Source of the DNA: Phorcus lineatus
Taxonomy: Eukaryota; Mollusca; Gastropoda; Trochida; Trochidae
NCBI GenBank assembly: GCA_921293015.1
Contig: OV121088.1
Coordinates: forward strand, 1,178,001 to 1,242,000
Reading direction: 5' to 3'
Length of the DNA stretch: 64,000 nt
The notes below the pieces were generated by a model. That model was not told the DNA's origin and did no database searches. It saw nothing but the letters and a program-made list of their open reading frames with translations. Position 1 is the stretch's first letter. Each line of letters opens with the position of its first letter. The position numbers were made by a program, and so were the translations under genes. Below, one piece after another: positions 1 to 11,559 of the stretch.

Positions 1-1800
1 GCATCATCATCAATAACATCACTATACACCACACACCACAACAACGTTCATTATCATCCTCAAAGCTGTCACGTTGCGGGGCCTTGATGTCGACCAACTC
101 TCTAGGAAGAGCGCACTGGCTCTAGCTTCCCACCCATAAGAGTCGAACTATGTCTCTCATCAGCAACAAGAACAACAGACATTTGAACAGAGATGTATTC
201 TATAGAGCCTCCTGCTAAATGAAATGCATTGTATGATACTCTAGGCTTTTGATGGTATCATGACAGTGTCCATGTTACATTGTTTGACTCATGTTCACAG
301 CAATAGACATTCAGTTGCAGACAGCCAACTTTATCAATAGTTTCTGTCAGGTCCACCATAGACAGCAAAATAAATCCTTATAGGTCTTTTATAAGTGATA
401 TGTACATAAGGAAGACACACTTTATCTTAAAATTCACGTTCCTGAGTACATCATTACCTTGCAATGAGCCTAATCCGATGAGTCCAGCTTCAAGTGGGAT
501 AAGAATGTCTGAGAAACAACTTCCATCCATTTACTTGCCACGCATCCTTATATATGATCATTCCACTCGGAATGTTCTTATGACTATGATATGGTTTTTA
601 TATCTATCATTGTTATGCCATGTGATAGGACATGCCTTCATTGAAACTTCCAGATCAAATGTGGTTAGACTGAATGTTGAAACCTAGATTACTATTAAGC
701 ACCTTCTGTGTTGATTTGCTGAAGAAAGCACAACTTAACCACATGGATACATCATATATGTGTGATAGTAACTTTAGGCCTTTTGCGGATTGTCATGTAA
801 CCACTGCAGTTCTGTTGTCTAGAGATGCAGACATATTTTGTTTCATATATCTATTGATAAAATTACAGCATTAAGTTTCTCGTTTCTACGGTGACTTCAA
901 AGTTTTCATTGTCAGATCAAGTGGCTCTTAGGTTGTGCCATCAGATTTGTTTGGTGAGCAAGGTGCCTTCAAATGTGCATTTACTGGAAATCCATATTGT
1001 ATTACATTCTCATATGATTAATCTTGATAATTAGGTTTCCTCACTATTGTTTAATGTTTACTTGTTGTGGTTAAATGTACCAAAATTCATATATCCTACA
1101 ACCAACCGGATTGAGTAATGATGTACTCAGGAACGTGAATTTTAAGATAAAGTTTGTCTTCCTTATGTACATATCACTTATAAAAGACCTATGATAGATA
1201 TAAAAACCATATCATAGTCATAAGAACATACCGAGTGGAATGATCATATATAAGGATGCGTGGCAAGTAAATGGATGGAAGTTGTTTCTCAGACATTCTT
1301 ATCCCACTTGAAGCTGGACTCATCGGATTAGGCTCATTGCAAGGTAATGATGTACTCAGGAACGTGAATTTTAAGATAAAGTGTGTCTTCCTTATGTACA
1401 TATCACTTATAAAAGACCTATAAGGATTTATTTTGCTGTCTATGGTGGACCTGACAGAAACTATTGATAAAGTTGGCTGTCTGCAACTGAATGTCTATTG
1501 CTGTGAACATGAGTCAAACAATGTAACATGGACACTGTCATGATACCATCAAAAGCCTAGAGTATCATACAATGCATTTCATTTAGCAGGAGGCTCTATA
1601 GAATACATCTCTGTTCAAATGTCTGTTGTTCTTGTTGCTGATGAGAGACATAGTTCGACTCTTATGGGTGGGAAGCTAGAGCCAGTGCGCTCTTCCTAGA
1701 GAGTTGGTCGACATCAAGGCCCCGCAACGTGACAGCTTTGAGGATGATAATGAACGTTGTTGTGGTGTGTGGTGTATAGTGATGTTATTGATGATGATGC
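1..1800. repeat. Large near-perfect inverted repeat (610-bp arms)
   Basis: Arm 1-610 is the reverse complement of 1191-1800: base i pairs with base 1801-i. I found one clear mismatch, in the segment near 573/1228. The left arm is truncated by the window start, so the true arm may be longer. The spacer (611-1190) ends in a segment (about 1116-1191) that directly duplicates 1345-1421 of the right arm, so the fold-back junction carries a short direct copy. Open frames in the arms are mirror copies of each other and resemble no protein I know. It could be a recent inverted duplication, a fold-back element or an assembly artefact. Confidence 0.93.
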
Positions 1801-2037
1801 TCTCTCTTAAAACTAGGATTTTGATAAATTGCTGATGTCCAAAAAGCAGCTGATTCAAACAGTCATATGGAGATTAAAAATGAATAATTTGCAAGAATGT
1901 ACTCCTGTACTACATGCCTGTGATGTGTGTAATGACGGAATTAATACCTATGTGTTATCTTTCTTCTTTGAACCCTTTAAATCCCCAATGATTTAGAAGT
2001 AAAACAGTAAAACAAAATACAAAATTGTGAGTTTTTT

Positions 2038-2830
2038 CCAAGGCTGATTTGGTGTATTTCAATGATAGTAGATTAATTGTAGGCCCCTTAGTTAGCTTTT
2101 GCACACTTAACCTTGGTTGATATAAGTACACAAATACACAAAAGAGTTGCAAGTATCCATAATTCTACTCTAAGTGCAAATAATGTTAAATAAAATAGTA
2201 TACATTAACTTTAGAGAAGAAAAAATAGTGTTTTACCAAGGCTGAGTTGGTGTATTTCAATGATAGTGGATTAGCGGTAGGTCCCTTGGTTTGCTTTTGG
2301 ACACTTAATTTATGTGTTATAAGTACACATAAGTACACAAAAGGGTTGCAAGTACTCAATATTCTATTCTCAGTGCAAATAATGTAAAATAAAGTGATAT
2401 ACATTCACTGTAGAGAAGAAAAAATAGTTTTTTCCAAAGCTCAGTTGGTGTATTTCAATGATAGTAGATTAACGGTAGGTCCCTTGGTTTACTTTTGGAC
2501 ACTTAATTTATGTGTTATAAGTACACATAAGTACACAAAAGGGTTACAAGTACTCAAGATTCTATTCTCAGTGCAAATAATGTAAAATAAAATCATATAC
2601 ATTAACTATAGAGAGGAAGAAAAAAAAATTTCCAAGGCTGAGTTGGTGTATTTCAATGATAGTAGATTAACGGTAGGTCCCTTGGTTTGCTTTTGGACAC
2701 TTAATTTGTTTGTTATAAGTACACATAGGTACACAAAATGGTTACAGGTACTCATAATTCTACTATCAGTGCAAATAATGTAAAATAAAAATGATATCCA
2801 TTAACTGTAGAGAAGAGAAAATAGAATTGT
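2038..2830. repeat. 198-bp tandem repeat, 4 copies
   Basis: The anchor CCAAGGCTGAGTTGGTGTAT (with small changes) recurs at 2038, 2236, 2434 and 2632, exactly 198 bp apart. Each unit also contains GTAGGTCCCTTGGTTTGC-like and AAGTACACA-rich segments and an A-rich end. Copies differ by scattered substitutions, with copy 1 the most divergent. The short ORFs on both strands here are by-products of the repeat. Confidence 0.92.
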
Positions 2831-3642
2831 GACCGGTCGAAGTCATGAATGATGAGTTTTTGTAATGGAAACCTAAAATTTCGTACAAATGACCTATGGT
2901 AGCTATCTGAAATGTCTGTCAATGGATTCAGTGACCTTATAAACATACATTTAGATACCAAGATTATGGTTCTATGATAATTAGAACCAAAGATATGGGG
3001 ATATCCACCTTTTGGTGTGACGCTTCAGAGAATAAGTGACTGAGGGGGGTACCCATGGAAATATGTAAAAATGACACATTTCGTCCCAGTTTATACACTG
3101 TTACCAGTCAAATTTGCATAATAGACATGTCAAGGCTTCAAAAAAAGTTAGTCTCAGTCTGCCATGGGGGGGGTGCATGGGGACCCCTCTGGGCCGGCGG
3201 ACTAATATGTTTGAAACAAAACATTACTAGGGAACATCTCATTCTATAAAAGATTTCTCTCTTCACTTATTAGCACTCCGGGGTCACTGAGTAGCTTAAA
3301 ACTTAATTCCAACTAAATTCATATAAATATATAACTATAACTATAAATATGTATATGACTACCAAACCTTGTCAGTTTGACATCTATGTTGTCAATAATG
3401 ACACCCTTTTGTTGGCGATCCTATCATTTTTCAGTACAGGGCTGTCTCCATAACCCTCAGGATGTTAAATATGCTACCAATCCATTGATAAACCAGAGTC
3501 ATCGATACCATTCTAAATGTTTGAAAATAAATTAAGTTTCTTATTAAATAATTCATGGATCTCAGATCTTAAGGTTCAAAATTTCTTACTAAAAAGTCAT
3601 ACTTTATAAAACAATAAATTCTAATGTTTTCTTCATTTTCAG
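2831..3642. other. Non-coding stretch, probable intron of the LRP2BP-like gene
   Basis: No coding exon or element is recognisable. The stretch lies upstream of a good splice acceptor (TTTTCAG at 3636-3642), so it is most simply intronic sequence of the gene whose 3' exons follow. Confidence 0.4.
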
Positions 3643-4145
3643 AGTTTCCATGTTGGAGAATGTTGATCTAATTTCCCAAGAGACAGACTGTATACCAGGC
3701 TTTGTTGCCAAGGGAATTGCTCTTGCTTGCTTTTATCACGCCAGATGTCTAGCGGAAGGATATGGAGTCAAACAGGACAAAGACCAAGCCAAACCCTACT
3801 ACTCACGGGTAAGCCACCAAGTATTTTAAGTCCCCTTAATTATTTTTTTAGATTTCATAAATTTATACATTATGACTACTTTTTTTCATGATGTTGATAA
3901 ATATACAACTATCAATTTGATTTAAAATGAAAATTTTATATCCCTTTTTTCATTTTAATATCTTTCTTTGATAAAAGTACTTTGATTAAAGTTATTGATG
4001 AAATAAATGTTTGAAAAATGTTTGGAATGACAGATTTCTTTGTGTGTTTGACAACTAACCACATCTACTTGTGTTCCAGTCCTATAGTTTTGATCCCGAC
4101 GTGTGTGCCAAACTACAGAACGTGACACAACATGGATTAATATAG
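3643..4145 (+). CDS. LRP2BP: LRP2-binding protein-like, last two coding exons (5' part outside window)
   Basis: Two exons are seen. Exon A is 3643-3808 (TTTTCAG acceptor, CGG|GTAAGC donor) and encodes 55 residues including CFYHARCLAEGYGVKQDKDQ and AKPYYSR, the A-x-G-Y-G-V-x-x-D-x-x-K-A pattern of a Sel1-like repeat. Exon B is 4080-4145 (GTTCCAG acceptor) and encodes SYSFDPDVCAKLQNVTQHGL, then I and TAG. The reading frame is continuous across the 271-bp intron. Sel1/TPR helical repeats form protein-binding solenoids, and LRP2BP is known as an adaptor for the cytoplasmic tail of the endocytic receptor megalin (LRP2). The assignment rests on the Sel1 pattern and on the F-D-P-x-V-C-x-x-L-Q tail recalled for LRP2BP; another Sel1-repeat protein is possible. 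No other exon of the gene is visible in the window. Confidence 0.6.
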
Positions 4146-5610
4146 ACAATCTAGCCAAACTAAATCTGAGAGTCTCCACGTTTTAGTATTTAAACCTTGT
4201 ACCTCAGTGTCTTGATGTTTTTGTCATAACATTTCATATAATTTGCCTTTTATAGAATTCACAAAATGTCTTCTTAAATATTACAATTCCCTATGCTTTT
4301 TAGAATTTCTTTAAATATTCTAAAAGCTAATGCCTTATACGACCAAATGTACATTTACCTAAGGTCTTTTTCAATTAATTACATGGCCCTTACCACCGCC
4401 CAATGAAGAAGGGCATGTGGTCAATGTATTATAGTGCCTTGTCATTTTTACCCTGAACATGTGTTTATATATCTGTATATACAATTGTCAATACAAATAG
4501 CCGTGTTGTCTGTTTGAGCCGAGAATGCATCAAATGCTTAGTCAAACGACCTTTCTTTACTTACCTGACCCAAATCAATCAAATCCATTTTGGATTTTAG
4601 AGGAGTTATTTCCTTTATCATATGATAATTAACTCTTTACTTGCAGAGGAAAATTCCTTGAAAATACCAAATGCCTGTAAATTTGCCAAAATTTGAATGG
4701 TTTGGCACCTATTCAACAGAAGCAATAACTGACTAAGATTTTCTTTTTCTAAAGTGTGGGTTTGAATGTAACACTTAATACCGGCTATACACTATATACT
4801 TTAAGTGACTTTGGTTATGAAGAGTTTCGTTGCTTTAATTGGCCTTAAGTGTCATATTATTTCCAGATTCAAGCCTAATACACATTTTATTATATATAAA
4901 CATTACTTTTATAACAGAGATCTTTGAAATTCAATATTCTAAGATAATTCTGGAAAATATAACTGAAACAAATACAATACAATGTTGTTTTATTAAAGAT
5001 GATTTCTGTATCAAATCAAATTTCTTCCATTTATACAACGTAGATTGTTACCAAATATTTAGTTTTTGTGCTGTTAACATTTTGATCATGCAACATTTAA
5101 CTAGTATTTTACCATCTTTGATATGGAATTTGTCTAGTGTTTTAATGAAATAATAAGCTGTTTATACTGGTTCTTGTATTTTCCTCAGTGATGCTATTCA
5201 TGGTGGATAGATATTTCAGTTTATGTAAACTGTGTAACAAATTGGATCTCATTTGATTTTTATGGAGTTTTTTAGACTTCCATCATTCCTCCTGTAAAAT
5301 AATTTGTTGATTCAGCTTTTAAGGTGTTTATTATTTCTATCTAATAAATCAATTTTAGATATAGAAATATGATGAACAATATTTTATTACATATATGTAA
5401 TGAGCTTACCAATTATATGTCTAGCATGTATCGATGATTTTTTAAAACAAGCAGAACCTGTGATATTTGCCTTGATTGTTGATTTTGTTCTAACATGTTT
5501 TGTACAATTCTCCTATTCTCTGTACATATGACCCATATTTTCTATGGTTATCCATTGTTATTCTTATAGTTTTGAGCTGTTTTAGTCATGAATAAACCTT
5601 ATGCAACATA
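4146..5610 (+). other. Probable 3' UTR of the LRP2BP-like gene
   Basis: AT-rich non-coding sequence directly follows the stop codon. The canonical signal AATAAA at 5591-5596 is a plausible polyadenylation signal. The transcript end is inferred, not seen. From 5611 to about 6240 nothing is recognisable. Confidence 0.35.
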
Positions 5611-6239
5611 ATAATTGTCTTATTAATTTATGAGGGGAACAAATGGTCGTCAACATCTTTATGGATTTGATTATAATGTCAATCTTTGGTGACTGATGCC
5701 AGGTCAATTTAAATAATCTTGAATGCATGTCTACATTTGAACTTTTTAAGGGAAATTCTGCAAAGTTTATGAAGTACCCAAAAATCTCCATAAAACCATA
5801 TTAGATGAGGAGTGGCTGTCAACAAATTTGTAACTTTGAATTACCTAAATTTGAAACATTCTTGGTGAACTATTACACATTACCATCACCAAGGCAGATG
5901 AGGAAAGAAAACGTCTTTAAAGTGCATGAAGCGTCATAAAATCTTCAGCATTAGAGGCAGATTGCATGGTGACTTAGTATAAAATTAATTTACGTACCTT
6001 GACGTCTACACAAGTAGTATTTAGACTATCTTTTAATAGTGATAGTCTTGTATCATTAAAATATTATATGCAATGTTCTTCTTTATATTCAATTTCGATT
6101 ATTCCTTTATTATTGTTCACGTGGAAACCGGAGCCTCAGTAATGTATGTGTGTGGGGGTGATTGATAAGTAGTGATTCAACACATAGTTCCTATTAAATG
6201 GGATACAATAATGTCATAGGTGTTACCAATCTTTATTTT

Positions 6240-6960
6240 GGTTTTGTAGAAATATTTATATTTTCGGGTGCGTTAACTCTTATCCAAGGCCGCAATGACT
6301 TTTATGGTCGATCCAGAAATGTCAGGTCGTAAAGCATTTAACAAATAGTCTGATGGAGCTAGATCAGGCGGGTAGGATGGATGCTGAAGAAGTTAAAATC
6401 CACATTCATTGACCTGTGCACTTGCGCATTTCCCAGATTGAAATTCACACCGTTGGTGAGTTTTTTTGTCCCTTGGTCTAATTACCTACCTTTGTTCTTT
6501 AAGTATGGCATAGTATTTTTTATTGGTGTTGAGGTACACCGCCATGTGAACTCTCTAAGTTACAAAGAATACAGTGGCAATCATCTTTCCTGGTGGGTCG
6601 GTGGGGTCGATGATGATGCCACTGCTTCAACTATTTCTTAGTCTACGGCTGAAGGTGGTGGACAAATTCATTCATTGTAATTAGTTTAAGGAATCTGTCA
6701 GGGCTGGCTTGAAACAAAGCAAGATTATCTTTTGACATGATGGTTCTTGGTCGTTTGATGTCAAACGTTTGTACACTTATCTGCTGAAACATTTGTCATT
6801 TTCAAACTATACTGATAGCATAATGAATCTACTCCTGTCTAATGCCAAATACCCCAGCTATGAAACATTTGGTAACTTACCGGTCCTTCATCATTCGATC
6901 ATGGATACCATCTGTACCATTTCTGCACTGATGCCAGCGTTTTTGTTCGAATAGGATTTC
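6240..6960 (-). pseudogene. Decayed mariner-family transposase remnant
   Basis: Read on the minus strand in drifting frames. From about 6740 downwards come SPDRFLKLITMNEFVHH (position of the mariner xxMDETWVHH block), then TKK and LKQW, then GKMIATVFF (matching the AGKVMATVFWD block), then HPSYPPDLAPSDYLLN at about 6385-6310, which carries the third catalytic aspartate block (DLAPSD). Stops and frameshifts separate the blocks and the first catalytic Asp looks replaced by Asn, so it is inactive. The 5' limit is vague; weak similarity (KWYRWYP) reaches about 6950. No terminal inverted repeats were found. Confidence 0.65.
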
Positions 6961-8155
6961 GTCAATGCTGCTCGACCACGCTTAGATAAGCTGATCACCT
7001 TTTCATTGTGGCATCTACGAAGGAACAACAACCCTGTGGGGGAAGGGATAGTGGGGTAGAAGCGGATACCGCTTAAATGTTCAGGGGAAATTGGGACACT
7101 GTCCAAATATTGATTAGTTTACCATGGGTCCATTTTAACAGTCACAGCATATTGAATAACCCAACACCAGCTTGAAATTTTCGCGTTGTTTTTCCCCCCT
7201 TAATTACCTTTACTAGTATGCATCTTGCTTGAGAGAATAGAGCATTCGGCGACAGAAAATTCGGTCTATGAACTAATAAGCATTAGGATTCTGATTTTCT
7301 GAAGCAACCAATATTTTTTCGATTTGTTTTTGATAGATTCATTGGTACAAATAGTAGTATCTTAACAAACAACACGTACACCCGCTCTTGGATATATTCA
7401 TTTTGAATTGTAAATTCGTTATGCCTATTTACAGAGTTTGTTATTGGTTGGTTTTTTTTTCAAATCACCGAAGATAATATTTTCAAGCGGATTGTTTCGT
7501 CGGATTTTGCTCTCGAGCATTAGAATTATGTTAATGTTATATTTCATATTTAAAATGTATTTTGACATGCTTAAAGAAGTTTTGCTCTCGAGCATTAGGA
7601 TTATCTTAATTGTTTCTTCGATAGCCTAATAATTAGCTTTCAGGGGGTTTCTTCGAAAGTGGATATTTGTTCGTCCTTGGCCATTTGAATGCGGAAGAAA
7701 GTCCGTTATTAACAGAGTGGACATCGGTAAAAGAGTTGCTTGGTTTCACTAAAGCTTGCTTCACAGGCATCTCAAGTGATACAAAATGGCTAATTTAAGC
7801 TATATGTTAATTATTCTTTTTCATCATATCAATCATCATGTTAATGAAAAAATCCGGCTATTTCAAGATAATTTCAATAGAAAGACCAAAAAAATTACTT
7901 CAATATAAAAAATCAAGCCTTTAAGCCTATACAGCCTATATAGGCCTTCTGTACGGTAGAATTTTCGAGATCAAAACTTTTTAGAAATTTTGGATCTAAC
8001 CTGGTTTTCTTTTACATAATTCATAATATTCATTAATAATTAACAAATGGAAATGTACTTAAATGTTTACAAAAGATACAAAAAAACCTCTTTGCTTTTG
8101 TTTTCAAAGAATCTGAATGTTAACACATGTAGAACGAAATAACATTCCGTCTTCT
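6961..8155. other. Intergenic, small tandem duplication only
   Basis: A segment starting TTTTGCTCTCGAGCATTAG occurs twice about 76 bp apart (near 7505 and 7580). Otherwise this is AT-rich sequence with no exon signature, up to the promoter-like cluster before 8307. Confidence 0.4.
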
Positions 8156-8163
8156 GTGGTATG

Positions 8164-8222
8164 TGACGTGTCTATGACGCGTAATAAGTGACGTCATCAT
8201 TGCGTGTGCACATATGACGTAG
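8164..8222 (+). promoter_or_regulatory. CRE-like cluster upstream of HSF-domain gene
   Basis: Within 60 bp there is a full palindromic CRE, TGACGTCA (8189-8196), plus TGACGTG near 8164, TGACGC near 8175 and TGACGTAG near 8214. The cluster lies 85-145 bp before the chosen ATG at 8307, where a core promoter would sit. CREB/CREM/ATF-type bZIP factors bind such sites. No TATA box is obvious. Confidence 0.5.
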
Positions 8223-8306
8223 AGCGCGCACTGTCGTTTTAGAAATCAAAACAACGAACTGTCAGTGGTAAAAGTTTTCGTCTATGAGCTACTACGTCCT
8301 TTCAAA

Positions 8307-9239
8307 ATGTCGTATTTTGACAAAAATAAGAAAGTTCGGCTTCGTCTCTGCATGGATCCGAAGGAACGATTCCCGGAGAAGGTTTTTAAAGTTGCAAATG
8401 ACAATTTCCTTATCAAGTGGGACGGAAGTGGAGAATCGGTTATTGTGAAACCTGAATATTTTGAAGAGAATGTTATGAAGTGTTATCCCGGGTTTCTACA
8501 AATATCAACATTTCTAAATCTTAGAAGACTCTTCAGGGAATATGGATTTGGTTGGAAAATAAACCCTGACGATTCATTTGAATTTTCGCACGAGTGTTTT
8601 CTTCGTAATCAACCGAACCTTCTTGAGGACATTGTGACTCGGCGAAAATCTTTCTATCGTCCATCGACTCCACGTGCGTTCACCCCGCCTCAAACTTCTA
8701 CCCCTCTCGGGAAGAGACGCTCATCTTCGAGAAGGGCTGCGTTGGCATCTAGACAACGTCTGCATGAATGTCTGGAAATCAAGTCGCCAAAACTGATTTC
8801 TAACATCGACACAGTTTGCGACGAAGTGTCGATTGTTTCTTCTAAACAAGATTCAGAGTCAACCGCGGATACATCGAGGTTCAAAACAGATTCTCTGAGG
8901 AAACTTGACCCCGCCCTTCTTCAGTTGTATGCTAAAAATGAACTTACCGAGGAAGAAATCCTTCTAATGCTTGGTCGTCAAAATGGGATTTTGAGCCATA
9001 TTGAAGAACCAAAGTTGGACAATGGTTTTAAAAGAGGATTTGAATGGATGTATTTATACTGTGATAGTGACAACACCTGGCCTAACGTTAATTCCACCTG
9101 TGTCGATTTCGTTGAAAACTCTGACAATATATGTCGCCAGCCCAGCCTGGGTTCAAACCACGCTACGTTAGTACCTGTCGCAGACCAGACAAGCACCCAA
9201 CCCTGCTGCCCATGTAGGTGCCATGGTGACGACAAATAG
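8307..9239 (+). CDS. Intronless HSF-type DNA-binding-domain protein (HSFY/HSF5-like)
   Basis: A 310-residue protein from a single uninterrupted frame. ATG 8307 (context CAAAATGT, A at -3) is preferred; the frame extends 14 codons further upstream without an ATG. Residues ~22-113 match the heat-shock-factor winged-helix domain: RFPEKVFKVANDNFLIKWDG (first helix and sheet), FLNLRRLFREYGFGWK (recognition helix, with the Arg and YGF of the canonical FVRQLNMYGF) and FEFSHECFLRNQPNLLEDI (canonical F-x-H-x-x-F-x-R-x-x-x-x-L-L-x-x-I). After it come a Pro/Ser/Thr/Arg-rich linker (~115-150), a helical segment (LDPALLQLYAKNELTEEEIL) and a Cys-rich tail (CCPCRCHG). The heptad-repeat trimerisation region of classical HSF1-type factors is not visible. 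It is probably a nuclear DNA-binding protein; targets unknown. Lack of introns fits a retrogene or a short lineage-specific HSF. Confidence 0.8.
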   Translation: MSYFDKNKKVRLRLCMDPKERFPEKVFKVANDNFLIKWDGSGESVIVKPEYFEENVMKCYPGFLQISTFLNLRRLFREYGFGWKINPDDSFEFSHECFLRNQPNLLEDIVTRRKSFYRPSTPRAFTPPQTSTPLGKRRSSSRRAALASRQRLHECLEIKSPKLISNIDTVCDEVSIVSSKQDSESTADTSRFKTDSLRKLDPALLQLYAKNELTEEEILLMLGRQNGILSHIEEPKLDNGFKRGFEWMYLYCDSDNTWPNVNSTCVDFVENSDNICRQPSLGSNHATLVPVADQTSTQPCCPCRCHGDDK

Positions 9240-9672
9240 ATCTTGAACAGTTTACTGTCAACATAAATATGACACTGGAAATGTGATAAGCAATGCGAGA
9301 AATTCTTATGAAAATATTCAAAATGTGAATGACCTACATTGATATATTGATAAATTCACGATAAAAATAGAGAGAAAATCAATCGAATGTTGGCTCTATA
9401 TATATAGTGAATTGACCTGTGTGATATATTTGTGATTCTGATGTTATACCAACCACATTCATTATTTTCATGTGAGAGAAATATTTCAGACACAAAGACA
9501 GTCAATGAATATTGAGGTTTGTACGCATCTGTTCATCTTAGCTTTGGAAGACTGAAAGAACTTAAATACACACTACTAAAATGTATTGAGGTTTACCAGG
9601 GACTATGTTTATATCACAGATAATCAATTTCGAAGTAAATACGATTAATACAAATATTTGGCTTGACTGTTT
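9240..9672. other. Downstream flank of HSF-like gene
   Basis: AT-rich sequence probably including the 3' UTR. No clean AATAAA was seen close to the stop; the next, inside GTAAATAAAAC, is near 10084. No other feature. Confidence 0.3.
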
Positions 9673-9830
9673 CAGGGATTGGGAAAGACACCTTTGACAA
9701 TGGGCCATTTTCAGGTCTTTGAGTCATTATCAGAATTTTGAATGGGCTATTTTTTAATTTTAATGGGCCATTTTTTCATCCAATGTGCAAAATGGCCCAT
9801 GGCCCCTGCTTTTCCCAATCCCTGCTGTTT
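9667..9830. mobile_element. 152-bp MITE with CAGGGATTGGGAAA termini, 6-bp TSD
   Basis: The element spans 9673-9824. It starts CAGGGATTGGGAAA and ends with the exact inverse TTTCCCAATCCCTG, a 14-bp perfect terminal inverted repeat. It is flanked by CTGTTT at 9667-9672 and 9825-9830, a 6-bp target duplication. Inside, an ATGGGCCATTTT-type motif is repeated in both orientations. It has no coding capacity, so it must have been moved in trans. The CAGGG ends suggest a hAT-like transposon. Confidence 0.85.
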
Positions 9831-11559
9831 GTCAATTGAAAAGTCATTGAACTACCAGTGAACCTATCGTTACAAGAGGACTCCCGTGGAATATATGATA
9901 GAGAGGGAGTGCTTGTCATGTTGGTAGTTTGTCAAATCAGGACCCTTTACTTACCTCGCTGATAGAAAATACACACCAAATCTTGAAATAACAGTTAATC
10001 AGTTAGGTTATTATACATAGCTCACATTTGCATTTTTTAATTTAAAGCTACTCTGAAATTTTAGGTTATCGAACTGTATTTGTAAATAAAACATTTCAAT
10101 GCTCAACCTAATAATTCATAGAATATGGTGTCATGGATGAAACGAAAATTGCATACGGATATTTTGATGAGAATTTTGATGAAGAAATTAATTCACAACG
10201 AACTTTGTACGTGCGTTTAAAAATCTTTTCATCGATTTTAAAGTGATTGTGTTTCAGTTGGTAACATTTGTTTTCTTATTTATGAGGTCCTCTTTCTCCC
10301 TTCTGATTGGACTCTCATGTTCAGCGCGACGAAATGCAGCAAGGCTACAATTAGCCAGTGAATATGACAGGTGCGAGTTGTGCCTTGCTTGTCTATCCAC
10401 CGTTTTGTAAGAGTCGTTGAACCTACTTACATTGCTTTCACGACAATACTACACCACGAACATCAATCACTACAAAATAAAAATGTCGTTGATTACGTAC
10501 CAATGGCGGGTGAAATGTTCATCTTTTAAATAGTCACTCAAGTGATTTAAGACGAGGGGTCACAGATAAGCACAGTACGGGGTATCACCCACGCTGTGAG
10601 GAGGGTAGCACGCCTACCGACTTCTTGCGAGTCATACTGGCTGTAAATTCATTCTCTGCAGGCAGAAACTCGGGAAGAAAAAAACTTGGATTTGATTAAT
10701 TGAGTATATCAGTCGAACTGCCGCCATGTAAAATGTAAGTACGTTCATAGCTTACTCTACAAAAAAAATCTTCTTTTTTTTGCAGAAAAACAAATGAATG
10801 TTCAAATGTATTTAATTTTAAATTACCGAAAGAAAATTTAACTTTGTTTGTCTTTGACGACGGGTAAAACTTGTAAAAGAAGGTATATGTGCCTTTTAAT
10901 ATCCGGTTTACATTTGGTGGGTTGCTATAAATAAACATAACAGGCAGAAAGATGGTTGATGGTAAAGTTGGTATTAAAAAAACGTTAGAATATGGGCACC
11001 CACTTGTAAAAAAAGATTTAACGAAAAGTAACTTTTATACTATTTTTGTTCGTGAGGATGTCATGTTTAAGCGCAGGAATGAATGAATTGATATATACCA
11101 TCCTTAATGCACCTTTCTTATAACTTTTTGCAATATTCTTCCTTTTGATTTCATCTGGTTTAGGAGTTAAGCTAAAGAATATGGTATTCATCTCATCAAC
11201 AATTCTTTCGGTGGTTGAGGTAAAGCAGACAAAATGTGTACAAGTGTAGGTAATGCTGAAGTTTTTAACTCTTATGTTTCCAAATAATGTCAAATGACGT
11301 TTACGCCTCGGATTTGCCAATAGTCTCCTTATGTTTTCAGTCTTTTTCTTGTGTTGAGTCTTTCTAGAATGTTTAATATCAATAGTGGACCATTTTCAAA
11401 CATTGTAAGGACATGTTGGAGTGTTTTGTTCAACACATCACTTCTCTGTTTCTCTTTGTGTCCACTGGGGGTACATTCTGAAATTTACATGGACAGATCA
11501 GGCGACATTACGTGGTAGGATTTTCTATATAGTAGAGCTGGTATCGGGTGTTATCCCCA
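9831..11559. other. Intergenic, nothing recognised
   Basis: AT-rich sequence with only short frames lacking domain signatures or codon bias. No repeat structure was noticed. Confidence 0.3.

Noticed and set aside
400-1401. Two mirror ORFs giving almost the same peptide
   Set aside because: They arise from the two arms of the inverted repeat, resemble no protein and have no splice or start context.
11018-11320. 100-residue minus-strand frame
   Set aside because: No recognisable family and biased toward AT-rich codons; not supported.
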